This document shows positions 7,859 to 19,718 of a DNA stretch of 64,000 nucleotides, piece after piece (position 1 is the first letter of the stretch; each line of letters starts with the position of its first letter). The notes under the pieces were generated by a model. That model was given only the letters and a program-made list of their open reading frames with translations, was not told where the DNA came from and did not search any database. Source of the DNA: Allosphingosinicella indica. Lineage in GTDB: Bacteria; Pseudomonadota; Alphaproteobacteria; Sphingomonadales; Sphingomonadaceae. Location of the stretch: positions 983,501 through 1,047,500 of the forward strand of contig NZ_LT840185.1 of NCBI RefSeq assembly GCF_900177405.1, given 5' to 3'. A program made the translations under genes and the position numbers.

Positions 7859-9011
7859 CCGCCTCGAGATGCGCGCGAAGCTCGTACGCGTTTCGATCCC
7901 ACGAAAAGCGCTCCGCCGCCGCGCGCACGCCTGCCTGATCAGGCGGATCGGCCAGGATCGCCCGCACCGCCTCGGTCAGCGCATCGGCATCGAGGCTCGT
8001 CAATCGCCCCGCCGCCAGTCTGTCGATCGCTTCGCGCGCGCCGGGAATGTCGCCCGCCACCACCGGCGTGCCGCAGGCCAGCGCCTCGACCCAAACATTT
8101 GCGAGCCCTTCCGAACGGGACGGCAGCAGCATCACGTCGGCAGCGGCAAGCAGCACGGGCAATTCCTCATGCGGCAGCCGGCCCAAGAAGCGCGCGCGAT
8201 CCGCGACGCCCAGCATCGCCGCCTTCGATTCAAGCATCGCGCGATCCGGCCCGTCGCCGATCAGCAGCAACGTCGCATCGGGGATGCGTGTCAGCACCTC
8301 CAGCGCCGCGATCTGGTTCTTGCGCGGGATGAGCGCGCCGGCTGTGGCGATCAGCGGTCCCGCGACGCCAAGCGCCGCCTTCGCCGTATCGCGATCGACC
8401 GGCCCGAAAGCTTCGAGGTCGATGCCAGTGTAATGGATCCGGATGCGCTCAGCCGGCATGCCGAGCGCGATCATGTCGGCCTTCAGCCCCTCGCTCACCG
8501 CGAGCAGCCCGTCCGCGGCATCGGCTGCCTGTCGTACCGCGCCTGCGGTTGCGGGCCGGCGCCCCCAAAGGTGGATGTCGGCGCCACGCGCCTTGACCGA
8601 GAAGGGCACGCCGAGAGTCTCCGACAGCAGCATCGCCGTCGGCCCGTCGGGCCAGAAGAACTCCGCGTCGATCACGTCGAATGGAAATTCACGCCGCATA
8701 TCGCGCAGCAGCGGCAGCAGCGCGCGCGCCAGCGCCGCGGGTTTCGCCGCATCGCCGATCAGCGGCCAGACCCGGAAGCGCGGACGGTGTACTTGGAGCC
8801 CCTTCCACATCTCCCGCTCCGGCAGCGCGGCGAGCGGCGCGTAATGCGGATGGCGCGACAGCGGCCAGGGCGGTAGCCCGATGGGCGCGACGACGCGCAC
8901 CTGTGTTTCGGGCAGAGCCGCGAGGCCGATCGTCTGCCGCTCCACGAACACCCCCAGCACGGGCTGGGCGGCATTGGGGAACAGGGTCGCAAGGGTGAGC
9001 ACGCGGAGCAT
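7809..9011 (-). CDS. Glycosyltransferase, GT4-like
   Basis: Predicted cytosolic or membrane-associated GT-B enzyme transferring a sugar from a nucleotide donor; acceptor unknown. It has 400 residues from the ATG at 9011, which follows an AGGGG-type ribosome-binding site. The N-terminal half starts LRVLTLATLFPNAAQPVLGVFVERQ; the C-terminal half has the GT4 pattern: ALIPRKNQIAALEVL, LLLIGDGPDRAMLE, RFLGRLPHEELPVLLAAADVMLLPSRSEGLANVWVEALACGTPVVA, where the E in SEGLANVWVEAL is the family E-x7-E motif. The frame is open further upstream, but that extension is low complexity and overlaps the divergent bamD gene. No exopolysaccharide genes flank it. Confidence 0.86.
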   Translation of the reverse strand: MLRVLTLATLFPNAAQPVLGVFVERQTIGLAALPETQVRVVAPIGLPPWPLSRHPHYAPLAALPEREMWKGLQVHRPRFRVWPLIGDAAKPAALARALLPLLRDMRREFPFDVIDAEFFWPDGPTAMLLSETLGVPFSVKARGADIHLWGRRPATAGAVRQAADAADGLLAVSEGLKADMIALGMPAERIRIHYTGIDLEAFGPVDRDTAKAALGVAGPLIATAGALIPRKNQIAALEVLTRIPDATLLLIGDGPDRAMLESKAAMLGVADRARFLGRLPHEELPVLLAAADVMLLPSRSEGLANVWVEALACGTPVVAGDIPGAREAIDRLAAGRLTSLDADALTEAVRAILADPPDQAGVRAAAERFSWDRNAYELRAHLEAVSRSASALPRSSVPRS

Positions 9012-9139
9012 CGCAAGCCTGCCCCTACCACGCCCGCCTTTGCGCGGCGTTAAACCGGGGTTCAGGCGGCGGGACGGCTTATCGCGGCACCCGTTACGTC
9101 CCGCTTGGCTGCAACCCAAGCCTTCGCTAAGAACCCGCC

Positions 9140-9958
9140 ATGCTGCACAGCCTTCTCCGACCGGTTGCGGTCCTTTCGATCGCCCTCGCCCTTGCCGGTT
9201 GCGCGCGCAACCGCTCCGACAAGGGTGGCGACACGCAATATGTCGCCCGCGACGTCTCGACGCTCTACAGCGCCGGACGCGACCGCATGGACCGCCGCCA
9301 GTATCGCCTCGCCGCCGGCCTCTTCGACGAGGTCGAGCGTCAGCACCCCTATTCGGTGTGGGCACGGCGTGCGCAGTTGATGGGCGCTTTCAGCTATTAT
9401 CTCGCCAAGGATCACACCAAGTCGATCGATTCGGCGCGCCGCTTCCTCGCCATCCACCCCGGCAACAAGGACGCGCCCTACGCGCTCTATCTGATCGCCA
9501 TCAATTATTACGAGCAGATCGAGGACGTGAACCGCGATCAGAGCATCTCGAAGCAGGCGCTCGATTCGCTGGGCGAGCTCAACCGCCGCTATCCCGACAC
9601 GCGCTACGCCGCCGACGCGCGGATCAAGATCGATCTGGTCCGCGATCACCTCGCCGGCAAGGAGATGGAGGTCGGCCGCTTCTATCAGCGCCGCGGCCAG
9701 TGGCTGGCTTCGATCAGCCGCTTCCGCATGGTGATCGACGAATATCAGACGACCACCCACACGCCCGAAGCGCTGATGCGGCTCACCGAAAGCTATCTGG
9801 CGCTCGGTATTCCGGAAGAGGCGCGCAAGTCCGCTGCCGTTCTCGGCGCCAATTATCCGGGCACCAAATGGTATCAGCGCGCCTATGATCTGGTGCAGCG
9901 CAACCCGGCGCCGTCGGCCCCCGCCGCCGCGGAAACGCCCGCGCCGGTCACCTCCTGA
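9140..9958 (+). CDS. bamD: Outer-membrane protein assembly lipoprotein BamD
   Basis: Essential lipoprotein of the BAM complex that inserts beta-barrel proteins in the outer membrane. It has 272 residues with a lipoprotein signal ending LAGC (C21). TPR-like repeats follow: TLYSAGRDRMDRRQYRLAAGLFDEVERQHPYSVWARRAQLM and then YYLAKDHTKSIDSARRFLAIHPGNKDAPYALYLIAINYYEQI, which carries the BamD signature for a tyrosine-rich third repeat. The Ala/Pro-rich C-terminal tail is typical of alphaproteobacterial members. recN follows after 18 bases; the bamD-recN-ligA order is a known alphaproteobacterial arrangement. Confidence 0.95.
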   Translation: MLHSLLRPVAVLSIALALAGCARNRSDKGGDTQYVARDVSTLYSAGRDRMDRRQYRLAAGLFDEVERQHPYSVWARRAQLMGAFSYYLAKDHTKSIDSARRFLAIHPGNKDAPYALYLIAINYYEQIEDVNRDQSISKQALDSLGELNRRYPDTRYAADARIKIDLVRDHLAGKEMEVGRFYQRRGQWLASISRFRMVIDEYQTTTHTPEALMRLTESYLALGIPEEARKSAAVLGANYPGTKWYQRAYDLVQRNPAPSAPAAAETPAPVTS

Positions 9959-9976
9959 TCGGTTGAGCGGCCAGTC

Positions 9977-11638
9977 GTGCTGACCGGCCTCTCGATCCGC
10001 GACGTCGTCCTTATCGAGACGCTGGACCTCGAGTTCGGCGAGGGGCTCGGCGTGCTGACCGGGGAGACGGGCGCCGGCAAGTCGATCCTGCTCGATGCAT
10101 TGGGCCTCGCGCTAGGCGTTCGCGCCGACAGCGGCCTCGTCCGCGCCGGCCAGCCGCAGGCGGTCGTCACCACCTCATTCGATCTTCCCGCCGATCATCC
10201 GGCACGCGCGCTGATTGCCGAAAACGGCCTCGACGGCGAACCCGGCGAGCCGCTCGTCATCCGCCGCATCGTCAAGGCGGACGGCGGCAGCCGCGCGCTG
10301 GTCAACGATCAGGCCGCATCCGCGACCCTACTGCGCGAATTGGGCGGGCTGCTCGTCGAAATCCACGGCCAGCAGGACGATCGCGGTCTGCTCAACCCGC
10401 GCGGCCACCGCGCGCTGCTCGACGCCTACGGCCGGATCGACACTGCCCCGGCCGAAGCCGCGCACCGCGCCTGGGCGGCGGCGGAAGCGCGTCTCGCCGC
10501 AGCGCGCGAATCGCTCGAGACCGCCGCGCGCGACCGCGAATGGCTGGAGCACACGGTCGCCGAGCTGCGCGCCGCCGCCCCCGAGGAAGACGAGGAGGAG
10601 ACGCTCGCCGCGATGCGCGCCGACATGCAGAAGGGCGCGCGCCTCGCCGACGACATTGCCGCCGCCCGCGCGCATCTCGAAGGCTCCGAAGGCGCGCTTG
10701 CCGAGCTCCGCCAGACCGCGCGGCGGCTCGACCGCATCGCGCCCGAGCATCCCAAGCTCGCCGAAGCGCTCGCTGCGGTCGATCGCGCGGTGATCGAGGC
10801 GGCGGAGGCGGAGGACCGGCTGGCCGAAGCCTCCGATGCGATGGCCTATGATCCCGATCGGCTGGAGGCGGCGGAGACGCGCCTCTTCCTGCTCCGCGAT
10901 CTCGCCCGCAAGCACCGCACCGATCCGGACCGGCTCGCGGCGCTGACCGAAGACCTCGGCGCCCAGCTCGACGCGATCGGCGCGGGCGAGGCCGGTTTGC
11001 ATGACCTCGAAAGCGCGGTCACTGCGGCGCGCGCCCAATATGAGTCCGCCGCCGCCGCCCTCACCAGTGCGCGTGCCAACGCTGCCGGACGCCTCGACGC
11101 CGCCGTTGCCGCGGAGCTCAAGCCGCTGAAGCTAGACGCCGCGCAGTTCCGCACCGCTCTCGCACCGCTCGCCGAAGCGCAATGGGGTCCGCACGGACGC
11201 GACCGGGTGGAGTTCGAGATTTCGACCAACCCCGGCGCCCCGTTCGGCCCGCTCGCCCGCATCGCCAGCGGCGGCGAGATGAGCCGCTTCGTCCTCGCGC
11301 TCAAGGTCGCGCTCGCCGAGCGCGGCGCCGCACGCACCATCGTCTTCGACGAGATCGACCGCGGCGTCGGCGGCGCGGTGGCGAGCGCGATCGGCGAGCG
11401 GCTGCACCGGCTGGCGGGCGGCGCGCAGGTGCTGGTCGTCACCCACAGCCCGCAGGTTGCGGCGCGCGGCCAGAGCCATCTGCTCATCGAGAAGAGCCAC
11501 GACGGCATCGTCACCCGCACGGGCGTCCACCGCCTTGACGCCGATCGCCGCCGCGAGGAAATCGCGCGCATGCTGTCCGGCGCCGAAGTCACCGACGAGG
11601 CCCGCGCGCAGGCCAACCGGCTGCTGGAGGCGGCATGA
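9977..11638 (+). CDS. recN: DNA repair protein RecN
   Basis: SMC-like ATPase acting early in double-strand break repair. It has 553 residues starting at a GTG. Walker A GETGAGKS lies at 29-36, a central coiled-coil-rich region rich in Ala, Glu and Arg spans about 160-390, and the ABC signature ASGGEMSRF (about 429) and Walker B IVFDEIDRGVGG (about 454-465) close the ATPase head, followed by QVLVVTHSPQVAARG. The stop overlaps the start of the next gene (ATGA), so a co-translated dienelactone hydrolase family protein follows. Confidence 0.96.
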   Translation: MLTGLSIRDVVLIETLDLEFGEGLGVLTGETGAGKSILLDALGLALGVRADSGLVRAGQPQAVVTTSFDLPADHPARALIAENGLDGEPGEPLVIRRIVKADGGSRALVNDQAASATLLRELGGLLVEIHGQQDDRGLLNPRGHRALLDAYGRIDTAPAEAAHRAWAAAEARLAAARESLETAARDREWLEHTVAELRAAAPEEDEEETLAAMRADMQKGARLADDIAAARAHLEGSEGALAELRQTARRLDRIAPEHPKLAEALAAVDRAVIEAAEAEDRLAEASDAMAYDPDRLEAAETRLFLLRDLARKHRTDPDRLAALTEDLGAQLDAIGAGEAGLHDLESAVTAARAQYESAAAALTSARANAAGRLDAAVAAELKPLKLDAAQFRTALAPLAEAQWGPHGRDRVEFEISTNPGAPFGPLARIASGGEMSRFVLALKVALAERGAARTIVFDEIDRGVGGAVASAIGERLHRLAGGAQVLVVTHSPQVAARGQSHLLIEKSHDGIVTRTGVHRLDADRRREEIARMLSGAEVTDEARAQANRLLEAA

Positions 11639-12324
11639 GGCCGGTCGCTTACGATCTCGCCGGAACCGCGTGCGAGGGGCTGGTCTCGGACGCCGAGGGC
11701 GCGCGGATCGGCGTGATCGTCTTTCCGACGGTCGCCGGCGTTTCCGACCATGAGCGCGACGCCGCGGCGCGGCTGAACGCGATGGGCCACACCGCCTTCG
11801 TCGCCGATCTCTACGGCACCGATACGCGCGATCTGCCGCGCGAGGCCAAGTTCGGACTGATGAACGGCCTAAAGGCGGATCGCGCTGCACTTCGCGAGAC
11901 GCTGCTCGCCGTGCGGGACGTGGCAACTGCGCAGCCCGAATTCGCCGGCCTCCGCCTCGCTGCGGCCGGTTTCTGCTTCGGCGGGCTCTGCGCGCTCGAT
12001 CTGGCGCGGAGCGGCGCCGACCTCGTCGCCGCGGCGAGCTTCCATGGCCTGCTCACCCCCAGCGGCATCGCCAACCCGCCGATCGCCGCGCGCATCGCAG
12101 CCTTCCACGGTTGGGACGACCCGCTCGCGAGGCCGGACGATGTCGCCGCCTTCGGCCGCGAGATGGACGCCGCCGGCGCCGACTGGCAGCTCCACGCCTA
12201 TGGCGGCACCGTCCACGCCTTCACCAACCCGCAGGCCAACGACAAGCCGGGCGGCATGGCCTATAATGCCGCAGCGACGCGGCGCGCTTGGGGCTCGCTG
12301 CAATCGCTGCTGGAGGAAACATGA
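11635..12324 (+). CDS. Dienelactone hydrolase family protein
   Basis: Alpha/beta hydrolase with a cysteine nucleophile; the family cleaves dienelactones, but most genomic members have unknown substrates. It has 229 residues with the catalytic triad visible: C114 in GFCFGG, D161 or D162 in HGWDDPLA and H194 in GTVHAFTNP. No aromatic-ring degradation genes are nearby, so a chlorocatechol role is not supported; a general esterase or lactonase function is more likely. It is coupled by ATGA overlaps to recN upstream and to the next gene downstream. Confidence 0.88.
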   Translation: MRPVAYDLAGTACEGLVSDAEGARIGVIVFPTVAGVSDHERDAAARLNAMGHTAFVADLYGTDTRDLPREAKFGLMNGLKADRAALRETLLAVRDVATAQPEFAGLRLAAAGFCFGGLCALDLARSGADLVAAASFHGLLTPSGIANPPIAARIAAFHGWDDPLARPDDVAAFGREMDAAGADWQLHAYGGTVHAFTNPQANDKPGGMAYNAAATRRAWGSLQSLLEET

Positions 12325-12713
12325 CGACGACACGGCGCCAGGTGATGGCGGTCGGCGCCGGTGCGGCGCTGCTCGCGGCTGCTCCAGCTTGGGCTGCGGA
12401 CGTGGCCAACGGGAGCAGATACGGGCTGATCGGCCAGATGCTTGCCAAGCCCGGCGAGCGGGACGCGCTCGCTGCGATCCTGCTGGAAGGCACGGCGGCG
12501 ATGCCCGGCTGCCTCTCCTATGTCGTCGCGCTGGATACTAAGAACCCCGATGCGCTGTGGATCACCGAAGTCTGGGACAGCAAGGACAGCCACGCCGCCT
12601 CGCTCAAGCTCCCCGCAGTGCAGGCCGCGATCGCCAAGGCACGGTCGATCATCACCGGCTTCGGCCACCGCTTCGAGACGACCCCGCTCGGCGGCGCGGG
12701 GCTGGCGCGCTGA
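12321..12713 (+). CDS. Exported antibiotic biosynthesis monooxygenase (ABM) domain protein
   Basis: A 130-residue protein with a Tat-like signal peptide (TTRRQVMAVGAGAALLAAAPAWA) followed by an ABM ferredoxin-like domain: RYGLIGQMLAKPGERDALAAILLEG, PGCLSYVVALDTKNPDALWITEVWDSKDSHAASLKLPAVQAAI. ABM proteins include small oxygenases, heme-degrading enzymes and quinol oxidases; no cofactor residue is visible that would decide. The start overlaps the stop of the dienelactone hydrolase gene by four bases, so they are probably one transcript. Function unassigned beyond the fold. Confidence 0.8.
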   Translation: MTTTRRQVMAVGAGAALLAAAPAWAADVANGSRYGLIGQMLAKPGERDALAAILLEGTAAMPGCLSYVVALDTKNPDALWITEVWDSKDSHAASLKLPAVQAAIAKARSIITGFGHRFETTPLGGAGLAR

Positions 12714-12736
12714 CGTGCCTCACCGCAGTTGATGCC

Positions 12737-15174
<2,438 letters not shown>

Positions 15175-15192
15175 ATTTCGCATTGAATTGGA

Positions 15193-15303
15193 TCGCTCAT
15201 CCTGAGGAGGGACTGAGCGAAGTCGAAGGCCCGTCTCGAAGGACCGTCGTGCGTCCTTCGAGATGCCGGTTCGACAAGCTCACCGGCTCCTCAGGATGAG
15301 CGA
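15193..15303. repeat. 111-base nested palindromic intergenic element
   Basis: Perfect 16-bp outer inverted repeat (TCGCTCATCCTGAGGA at 15193-15208, its complement at 15288-15303) with a perfect 11-bp inner inverted repeat (TCTCGAAGGAC at 15234-15244, complement at 15253-15263). It sits between the convergent ligA and prmA genes. The type, a long REP-like hairpin with a GAGCGAAGTCGAAGG core, is common in sphingomonad genomes. It may act as a two-way transcription stop. Confidence 0.85.
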
Positions 15304-15321
15304 TGAAGGTTTGTTGGAAGC

Positions 15322-16239
15322 CTATCGCCAACCCGTCGATTTGCGTTTGCGCATCACCAGCGTCGGCCAGTCGCCGCGGTCTATGCGGGTGGCGAGCGCC
15401 ATGCCGTGGCGGCGGTAGGCGGCGGCAACCGCGTCCGCCTGGGTGTCGAGCAGCCCGGCGAGGATCAGCCGACCGCCCGGCGCGATGCCGCCTGCGACGC
15501 TCGCCGCCAACTCGATCAGCGGCCCGGCGAGGATGTTGGCGACGAGGAGATCATAGGGCCCGCGCGCTTTCAGCCGTGCGTGGTCCATGCCCGTCGCGAC
15601 GATCAGCTCGGCCTGCCCCCGCGCGCGGCCCAGCGGTAAGTTGTTGATCGCGGCATTCTCCGCCGCGACCTCGATCGCCACCGGATCGATGTCCGACGCC
15701 GCGACCCGCGCGGCCGGCCACAGCCTCATCGCCGCGAAGGCAAGGAGGCCGGTGCCGGTGCCGAGATCGAGGATGTCAGAAAAAGAAAGCCCGCGCGCAC
15801 GCATCGCATCGAGCGCCATCAGGCAGCCGGTGGTCGTCTCGTGTTGGCCGGTGCCGAACGCGCGGCCCGCGTCGATCTCAAGTGCGACCGCATCGGCCGG
15901 CACCGCATCGCGATGCGCAGGCGTGTGCACGAAGAAGCGGCCGGCGCGGATCGGCTCCAGCCCCTGCTGGCTGAGCGTCACCCAGTCCGCCTCGTCGAGC
16001 TCCTCGACCGCCGGCGCCGCGCCCGCAGCGCTCGGCACCAGATCGCGGAGCAGCGCGAGATCGCCTGCGCCGGGCTCGGCCTCGAAATAGGCGTCCATCC
16101 GCCACTCCTCGGGCCGCGCGGGATCAGGCTCGCTGGTCATCAGCACCGGCGGATCGTCGAGCGAAGCCAGCGCGGCGATGTCCCCCGCCAGCGCTTCGGC
16201 TTCCGCCTTGGTGCAGGGAAGGCTGACCTTCCAGCTCAT
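15322..16239 (-). CDS. prmA: Ribosomal protein L11 methyltransferase
   Basis: SAM-dependent methyltransferase that modifies ribosomal protein L11. It has 305 residues with the PrmA signature DAGRAFGTGQHETTTGCLMALD, motif I ILDLGTGTGLLAFAAMRL, motif II-type SDIDPVAIEVAAENAAIN, and the PrmA motif YDLLVANILAGPLIELA. The N-terminal substrate-recognition domain (about 1-110) is more divergent, as usual in alphaproteobacteria. The gene is convergent to ligA across a palindromic repeat. Confidence 0.94.
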   Translation of the reverse strand: MSWKVSLPCTKAEAEALAGDIAALASLDDPPVLMTSEPDPARPEEWRMDAYFEAEPGAGDLALLRDLVPSAAGAAPAVEELDEADWVTLSQQGLEPIRAGRFFVHTPAHRDAVPADAVALEIDAGRAFGTGQHETTTGCLMALDAMRARGLSFSDILDLGTGTGLLAFAAMRLWPAARVAASDIDPVAIEVAAENAAINNLPLGRARGQAELIVATGMDHARLKARGPYDLLVANILAGPLIELAASVAGGIAPGGRLILAGLLDTQADAVAAAYRRHGMALATRIDRGDWPTLVMRKRKSTGWR

Positions 16240-16242
16240 CGC

Positions 16243-16272
16243 AGCACCTTTCCCGCGAGCGGGAGAGGGGGA
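16243..16272. repeat. Short inverted-repeat element (CCCGCGAGCGGGAG type)
   Basis: Contains TTTCCCGCGAGCGGGAGAGG between the prmA start and the end of the short-chain dehydrogenase gene. It has the same core layout (CCCGC-N2-GCGGGAGAGG) as the pair flanking the two metH genes, so it is probably a minimal copy of that intergenic repeat family. Confidence 0.5.
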
Positions 16273-16278
16273 TAGGCG

Positions 16279-16986
16279 TCAGCGCACATAGCTAGCGCCG
16301 TTGACGTCGATTACCGCGCCGGTCGCGCTCGGCGGGGCGTCGGTGGCGAGCCAGCGCACCGTCTCGGCGACTTCCTCGGACGATGCGACGCGCCCGAGCG
16401 GGATGTCGGCAAGCAGTTTGTCACCGCCGCGGCTTTCCAGATAGTCCTCGGCCATGCCCGTCATCGTGAACCCCGGGCAGACCGCGAAGGCGAGAATGCC
16501 TTCGCTCGCATAGCCCCGCGCGATGCTCTTGGTCATGCCGACCATGCCCGCCTTGGACGCGGCATAATGCCAGTGCGCCGGGCTGTCGCCGCGATAGGCG
16601 GCGCGGCTCGCGACGTTGACGATCCGGCCGCCTTCGCCACGCTCGCGGAAATGCAGCACCGCGAGGCGGCAGAGCTCGGCCGAGGCGGTGAGGTTGACCT
16701 GCATCGTCCGCTCCCAACCCGCCACCCACGCATCGTCGCGCTGATCGATCGGGTTCGCCTCGAAGATACCGGCATTGTTGACGAGGACGTCGATCCGCCC
16801 GCCAAGCACGCCCATCGCTTCCCACCACAAGGCGCGGGCGCCTTCGGGGCTGGCGAGATCGGCGGCGATCCGTCCCTCTCCCCCCGCGCTCGAATGGCCG
16901 ACGACATTGTGCGCCGCGAGCGCCTTGCCGATCGCCGCGCCGATGCCGCGGCTGCTGCCGGTGACGAGGATGTTGCGCTTTTCCAT
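16279..16986 (-). CDS. Short-chain dehydrogenase/reductase (FabG-like)
   Basis: NAD(P)-dependent Rossmann-fold oxidoreductase of 235 residues. Visible: nucleotide-binding TGSSRGIG (9-16), NNAG (70-73), and the catalytic triad S127, Y141 and K145 in HWHYAASKAG. The C-terminus VASSEEVAETVRWLATDAPPSATGAVIDVNGASYVR is typical of the 3-oxoacyl-ACP reductase-like branch. There are no fatty-acid genes nearby, so the substrate is unknown; a dedicated FabG is expected elsewhere. It is divergent to sdhC, with 105 bases between the starts. Confidence 0.9.
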   Translation of the reverse strand: MEKRNILVTGSSRGIGAAIGKALAAHNVVGHSSAGGEGRIAADLASPEGARALWWEAMGVLGGRIDVLVNNAGIFEANPIDQRDDAWVAGWERTMQVNLTASAELCRLAVLHFRERGEGGRIVNVASRAAYRGDSPAHWHYAASKAGMVGMTKSIARGYASEGILAFAVCPGFTMTGMAEDYLESRGGDKLLADIPLGRVASSEEVAETVRWLATDAPPSATGAVIDVNGASYVR

Positions 16987-17091
16987 GGCGGCGCGATAGC
17001 CGCTGGCGCGCGGCCCCGCAAATCGGCGCGGCGAAGCGTTGCAAAAGGCGGCGCTTTGTCTGATAGCGAGGGCGCTTCAGGGGATCAGCCT

Positions 17092-17487
17092 ATGCACCGC
17101 AATCCGTCGCGGCCGTTGTCGCCGCATCTCACCATCTGGCGATGGGGGCCGCACATGCTGGTCTCCATCCTCCATCGCGTCACCGGCGTTGGCCTTGCGG
17201 TGCTGGGCAGCCTGACGCTCGCCTGGTGGCTGGTCGCCGCGGCGCGCGGCGAAGGGGCGTACAATGATTTCCTCGCCTGCGTGACGAGCCCGTTCGGCAA
17301 GTTCATCGCTTTCGGCCTCACCTGGGCGATGTTCCAGCACACGCTTTCGGGCATGCGCCATTTCGTGATGGATATCGGCGCGGGCTACGAGCTCAACACC
17401 AACAAATTCTGGGCGACGATGACGGTGATCGGGTCGATCGCGCTCACCGCCCTCCTCTGGATCTGGCTGCTGGGGCTGCGGACATGA
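17092..17487 (+). CDS. sdhC: Succinate dehydrogenase cytochrome b556 subunit
   Basis: Membrane anchor of respiratory complex II, binding heme b and ubiquinone. It has 131 residues, with the N-terminal family motif RPLSPHLTIWRW, the signature SILHRVTGVGLAVLG (25-39), and HTLSGMRH (83-90), where H83 is the expected axial heme ligand. Three transmembrane helices are evident. An AGGGG ribosome-binding site precedes the ATG. The stop overlaps the start of sdhD. First gene of the sdhCDA operon. Confidence 0.96.
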   Translation: MHRNPSRPLSPHLTIWRWGPHMLVSILHRVTGVGLAVLGSLTLAWWLVAAARGEGAYNDFLACVTSPFGKFIAFGLTWAMFQHTLSGMRHFVMDIGAGYELNTNKFWATMTVIGSIALTALLWIWLLGLRT

Positions 17488-17897
17488 AGACCGAGACCGT
17501 CGTCGCCAAGACACCATTGAAGAAGGTGCGCGGGCTGGGCTCCGCGCGATCGGGTGCGCATCACTGGTGGCTGGAGCGGCTGACCTCGCTCTCCACCCTG
17601 CTGCTGTTCGTCTGGTTCTTCGTGTCGCTCGTCCGCCTGCCCTCGCTCGATCACAAGATGGTGACGACGTGGCTTGCCGATCCGCTCGCCGCGGTGCCGA
17701 TGCTGCTCCTCATCGTCTCGACCTTCTGGCACCTGAAGCTCGGCATGCAGGTGGTGATCGAGGATTATGTGCATGAGGAGGGGATGAAGTTCTTCTCCAT
17801 CACGCTGACCAATTTCCTGGTGATCGCGGTGGGCGCGCTCGCTTTCTTCTCCGTCCTGATGATCGCCTTCGCGGGCGGGAGCGCGACCCATGGCTGA
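17484..17897 (+). CDS. sdhD: Succinate dehydrogenase membrane anchor subunit
   Basis: Second membrane anchor of complex II. It has 137 residues with a basic N-terminus, [23 protein letters not shown] leading the first of three helices, and [17 protein letters not shown] (about 89-105), which carries the heme-ligand histidine and the D-Y pair used for quinone binding in the family. It overlaps sdhC by four bases and sdhA by eight, so all three are translationally coupled. Confidence 0.95.
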   Translation: MKTETVVAKTPLKKVRGLGSARSGAHHWWLERLTSLSTLLLFVWFFVSLVRLPSLDHKMVTTWLADPLAAVPMLLLIVSTFWHLKLGMQVVIEDYVHEEGMKFFSITLTNFLVIAVGALAFFSVLMIAFAGGSATHG

Positions 17898-19680
17898 GGC
17901 CTATAAGATCATCGACCACAGCTATGACGTGGTGGTCGTCGGCGCCGGCGGCTCTGGCCTGCGCGCGACGATGGGCGCGGCCGAGAAAGGCCTGAAGACC
18001 GCCAACATCACCAAGGTCTTCCCGACCCGCAGCCACACCGTCGCGGCGCAGGGCGGCATCGCCGCCAGCCTCGGCAACATGGGGCCGGATCACTGGACCT
18101 GGCACATGTACGACACCGTCAAGGGATCGGACTGGCTGGGCGATCAGGATGCGATCGAATATCTGGTGCGCGAGGCGCCCGCCGCGGTCTACGAGCTCGA
18201 GCATTACGGCGTGCCGTTCAGCCGCACCAACGAGGGCCGCATCTACCAGCGCCCCTTCGGCGGCATGATGCAGAATATGGGCGAAGGCCCGCCTGCGCAG
18301 CGCACCTGCGCCGCCGCTGACCGCACCGGCCACGCCATGCTCCACGCGCTCTACCAGCAGAGCCTGAAATATGACGCCGATTTCTTCATCGAATATTTCG
18401 CGCTCGATCTAATCATGGATGCCGACGGCGCCTGCCGCGGCGTCATCGCGCTATGCATGGAAGACGGGTCGATCCACCGCTTCCGCAGCCACGCGGTCGT
18501 GCTCGCCACCGGCGGCTACGGCAAATGCTATTTCTCTGCGACCTCGGCGCACACCTGCACCGGCGACGGCAATGCGATGGTGCTGCGCGCCGGCCTGCCG
18601 CTGCAGGACATGGAGTTCGTCCAGTTCCACCCGACCGGCATCTACGGCGCGGGCGTGCTCATCACCGAGGGTGCGCGCGGCGAGGGCGGTTACCTCACCA
18701 ATTCCGAGGGCGAGCGGTTCATGGAACGCTACGCCCCCTCCGCCAAGGATCTCGCCAGTCGCGACGTCGTCTCGCGCTCGATGGCGATGGAGATCCGCGA
18801 AGGGCGCGGCGTCGGCAAGAACAAGGATCACATCTTCCTGCACCTCGATCACATCGATTCCAAGGTGCTGGCCGAGCGGCTTCCGGGCATTACCGAGACG
18901 GGCAAGATCTTTGCCGGCGTCGATCTCACCCGCCAGCCGCTCCCCGTGGTGCCGACGGTCCATTACAATATGGGCGGCATCCCGACCAATTATCACGGCG
19001 AGGTCGTGACGCTGAAGAACGGCGAGCCGGACACCGTGGTCCCCGGCCTGTTCGCGGTCGGCGAGGCGGCCTGCGTGTCGGTGCATGGCGCCAACCGCCT
19101 GGGCTCCAACAGCCTCATCGATCTCGTCGTCTTCGGCCGCGCCGCCGGCCACCGGCTCGGCGAGACGCTCGCCGGCGCCAAGGCGCTGCCGCCGCTTCCC
19201 AAGGGATCGGAGGAGCAGGCGCTTACCCGCGTCGATCGCTTCCGCAACGCCAAGGGCGGCAGCCCGACCGCCGAAATCCGGCTCGAAATGCAGCGCACGA
19301 TGCAGGCCGACTGCGCCGTGTTCCGCACCGAAAAGACGCTCGACGAGGGCAAGGCGAAGATCGGCAAGGTCTACGATCGCCTCGCCGACATCGGCATCAC
19401 CGATCGCAGCATGATCTGGAATACCGATCTCATCGAGACGCTGGAGCTCGACAACATGCTGCCGCAGGCGATGGTGACGATGCACTCCGCCGCCAACCGC
19501 AAGGAAAGCCGCGGCGCCCACATGCACGAGGACTTCCCCGAGCGGAACGACGCCGAGTGGATGAAGCACACCGTGGCATGGTTCGATAACGGCGGCGTCA
19601 AGATCGACTACCGCCCGGTCCACGACTACACGCTGACCGACGATATCGAATATATCAAGCCCAAGGCGCGCGTGTACTAA
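17890..19680 (+). CDS. sdhA: Succinate dehydrogenase flavoprotein subunit
   Basis: Catalytic subunit of complex II oxidising succinate to fumarate. It has 596 residues. The FAD-binding loop GAGGSG is at 18-23, the covalent FAD attachment histidine is H49 in [11 protein letters not shown], and the active-site segments [23 protein letters not shown] and [19 protein letters not shown] are intact. The C-terminal [18 protein letters not shown] is the expected substrate-domain motif. The iron-sulfur subunit does not follow here; sdhB begins about 8.9 kb further on. Confidence 0.97.
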   Translation: MAEAYKIIDHSYDVVVVGAGGSGLRATMGAAEKGLKTANITKVFPTRSHTVAAQGGIAASLGNMGPDHWTWHMYDTVKGSDWLGDQDAIEYLVREAPAAVYELEHYGVPFSRTNEGRIYQRPFGGMMQNMGEGPPAQRTCAAADRTGHAMLHALYQQSLKYDADFFIEYFALDLIMDADGACRGVIALCMEDGSIHRFRSHAVVLATGGYGKCYFSATSAHTCTGDGNAMVLRAGLPLQDMEFVQFHPTGIYGAGVLITEGARGEGGYLTNSEGERFMERYAPSAKDLASRDVVSRSMAMEIREGRGVGKNKDHIFLHLDHIDSKVLAERLPGITETGKIFAGVDLTRQPLPVVPTVHYNMGGIPTNYHGEVVTLKNGEPDTVVPGLFAVGEAACVSVHGANRLGSNSLIDLVVFGRAAGHRLGETLAGAKALPPLPKGSEEQALTRVDRFRNAKGGSPTAEIRLEMQRTMQADCAVFRTEKTLDEGKAKIGKVYDRLADIGITDRSMIWNTDLIETLELDNMLPQAMVTMHSAANRKESRGAHMHEDFPERNDAEWMKHTVAWFDNGGVKIDYRPVHDYTLTDDIEYIKPKARVY

Positions 19681-19718
19681 TCGCGCGGTCATAGCTTCGT
19701 CCGCAGGGGAGAACCGGC

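Noticed and set aside
9012..9365. Extension of the glycosyltransferase frame upstream
   Set aside because: Low-complexity Arg/Gly-rich translation overlapping the bamD start; the ATG at 9011 has a ribosome-binding site and the family start.
11635..12324. Chlorocatechol-pathway dienelactone hydrolase
   Set aside because: Triad is right for the family but there are no aromatic-degradation genes; it is coupled to recN instead.
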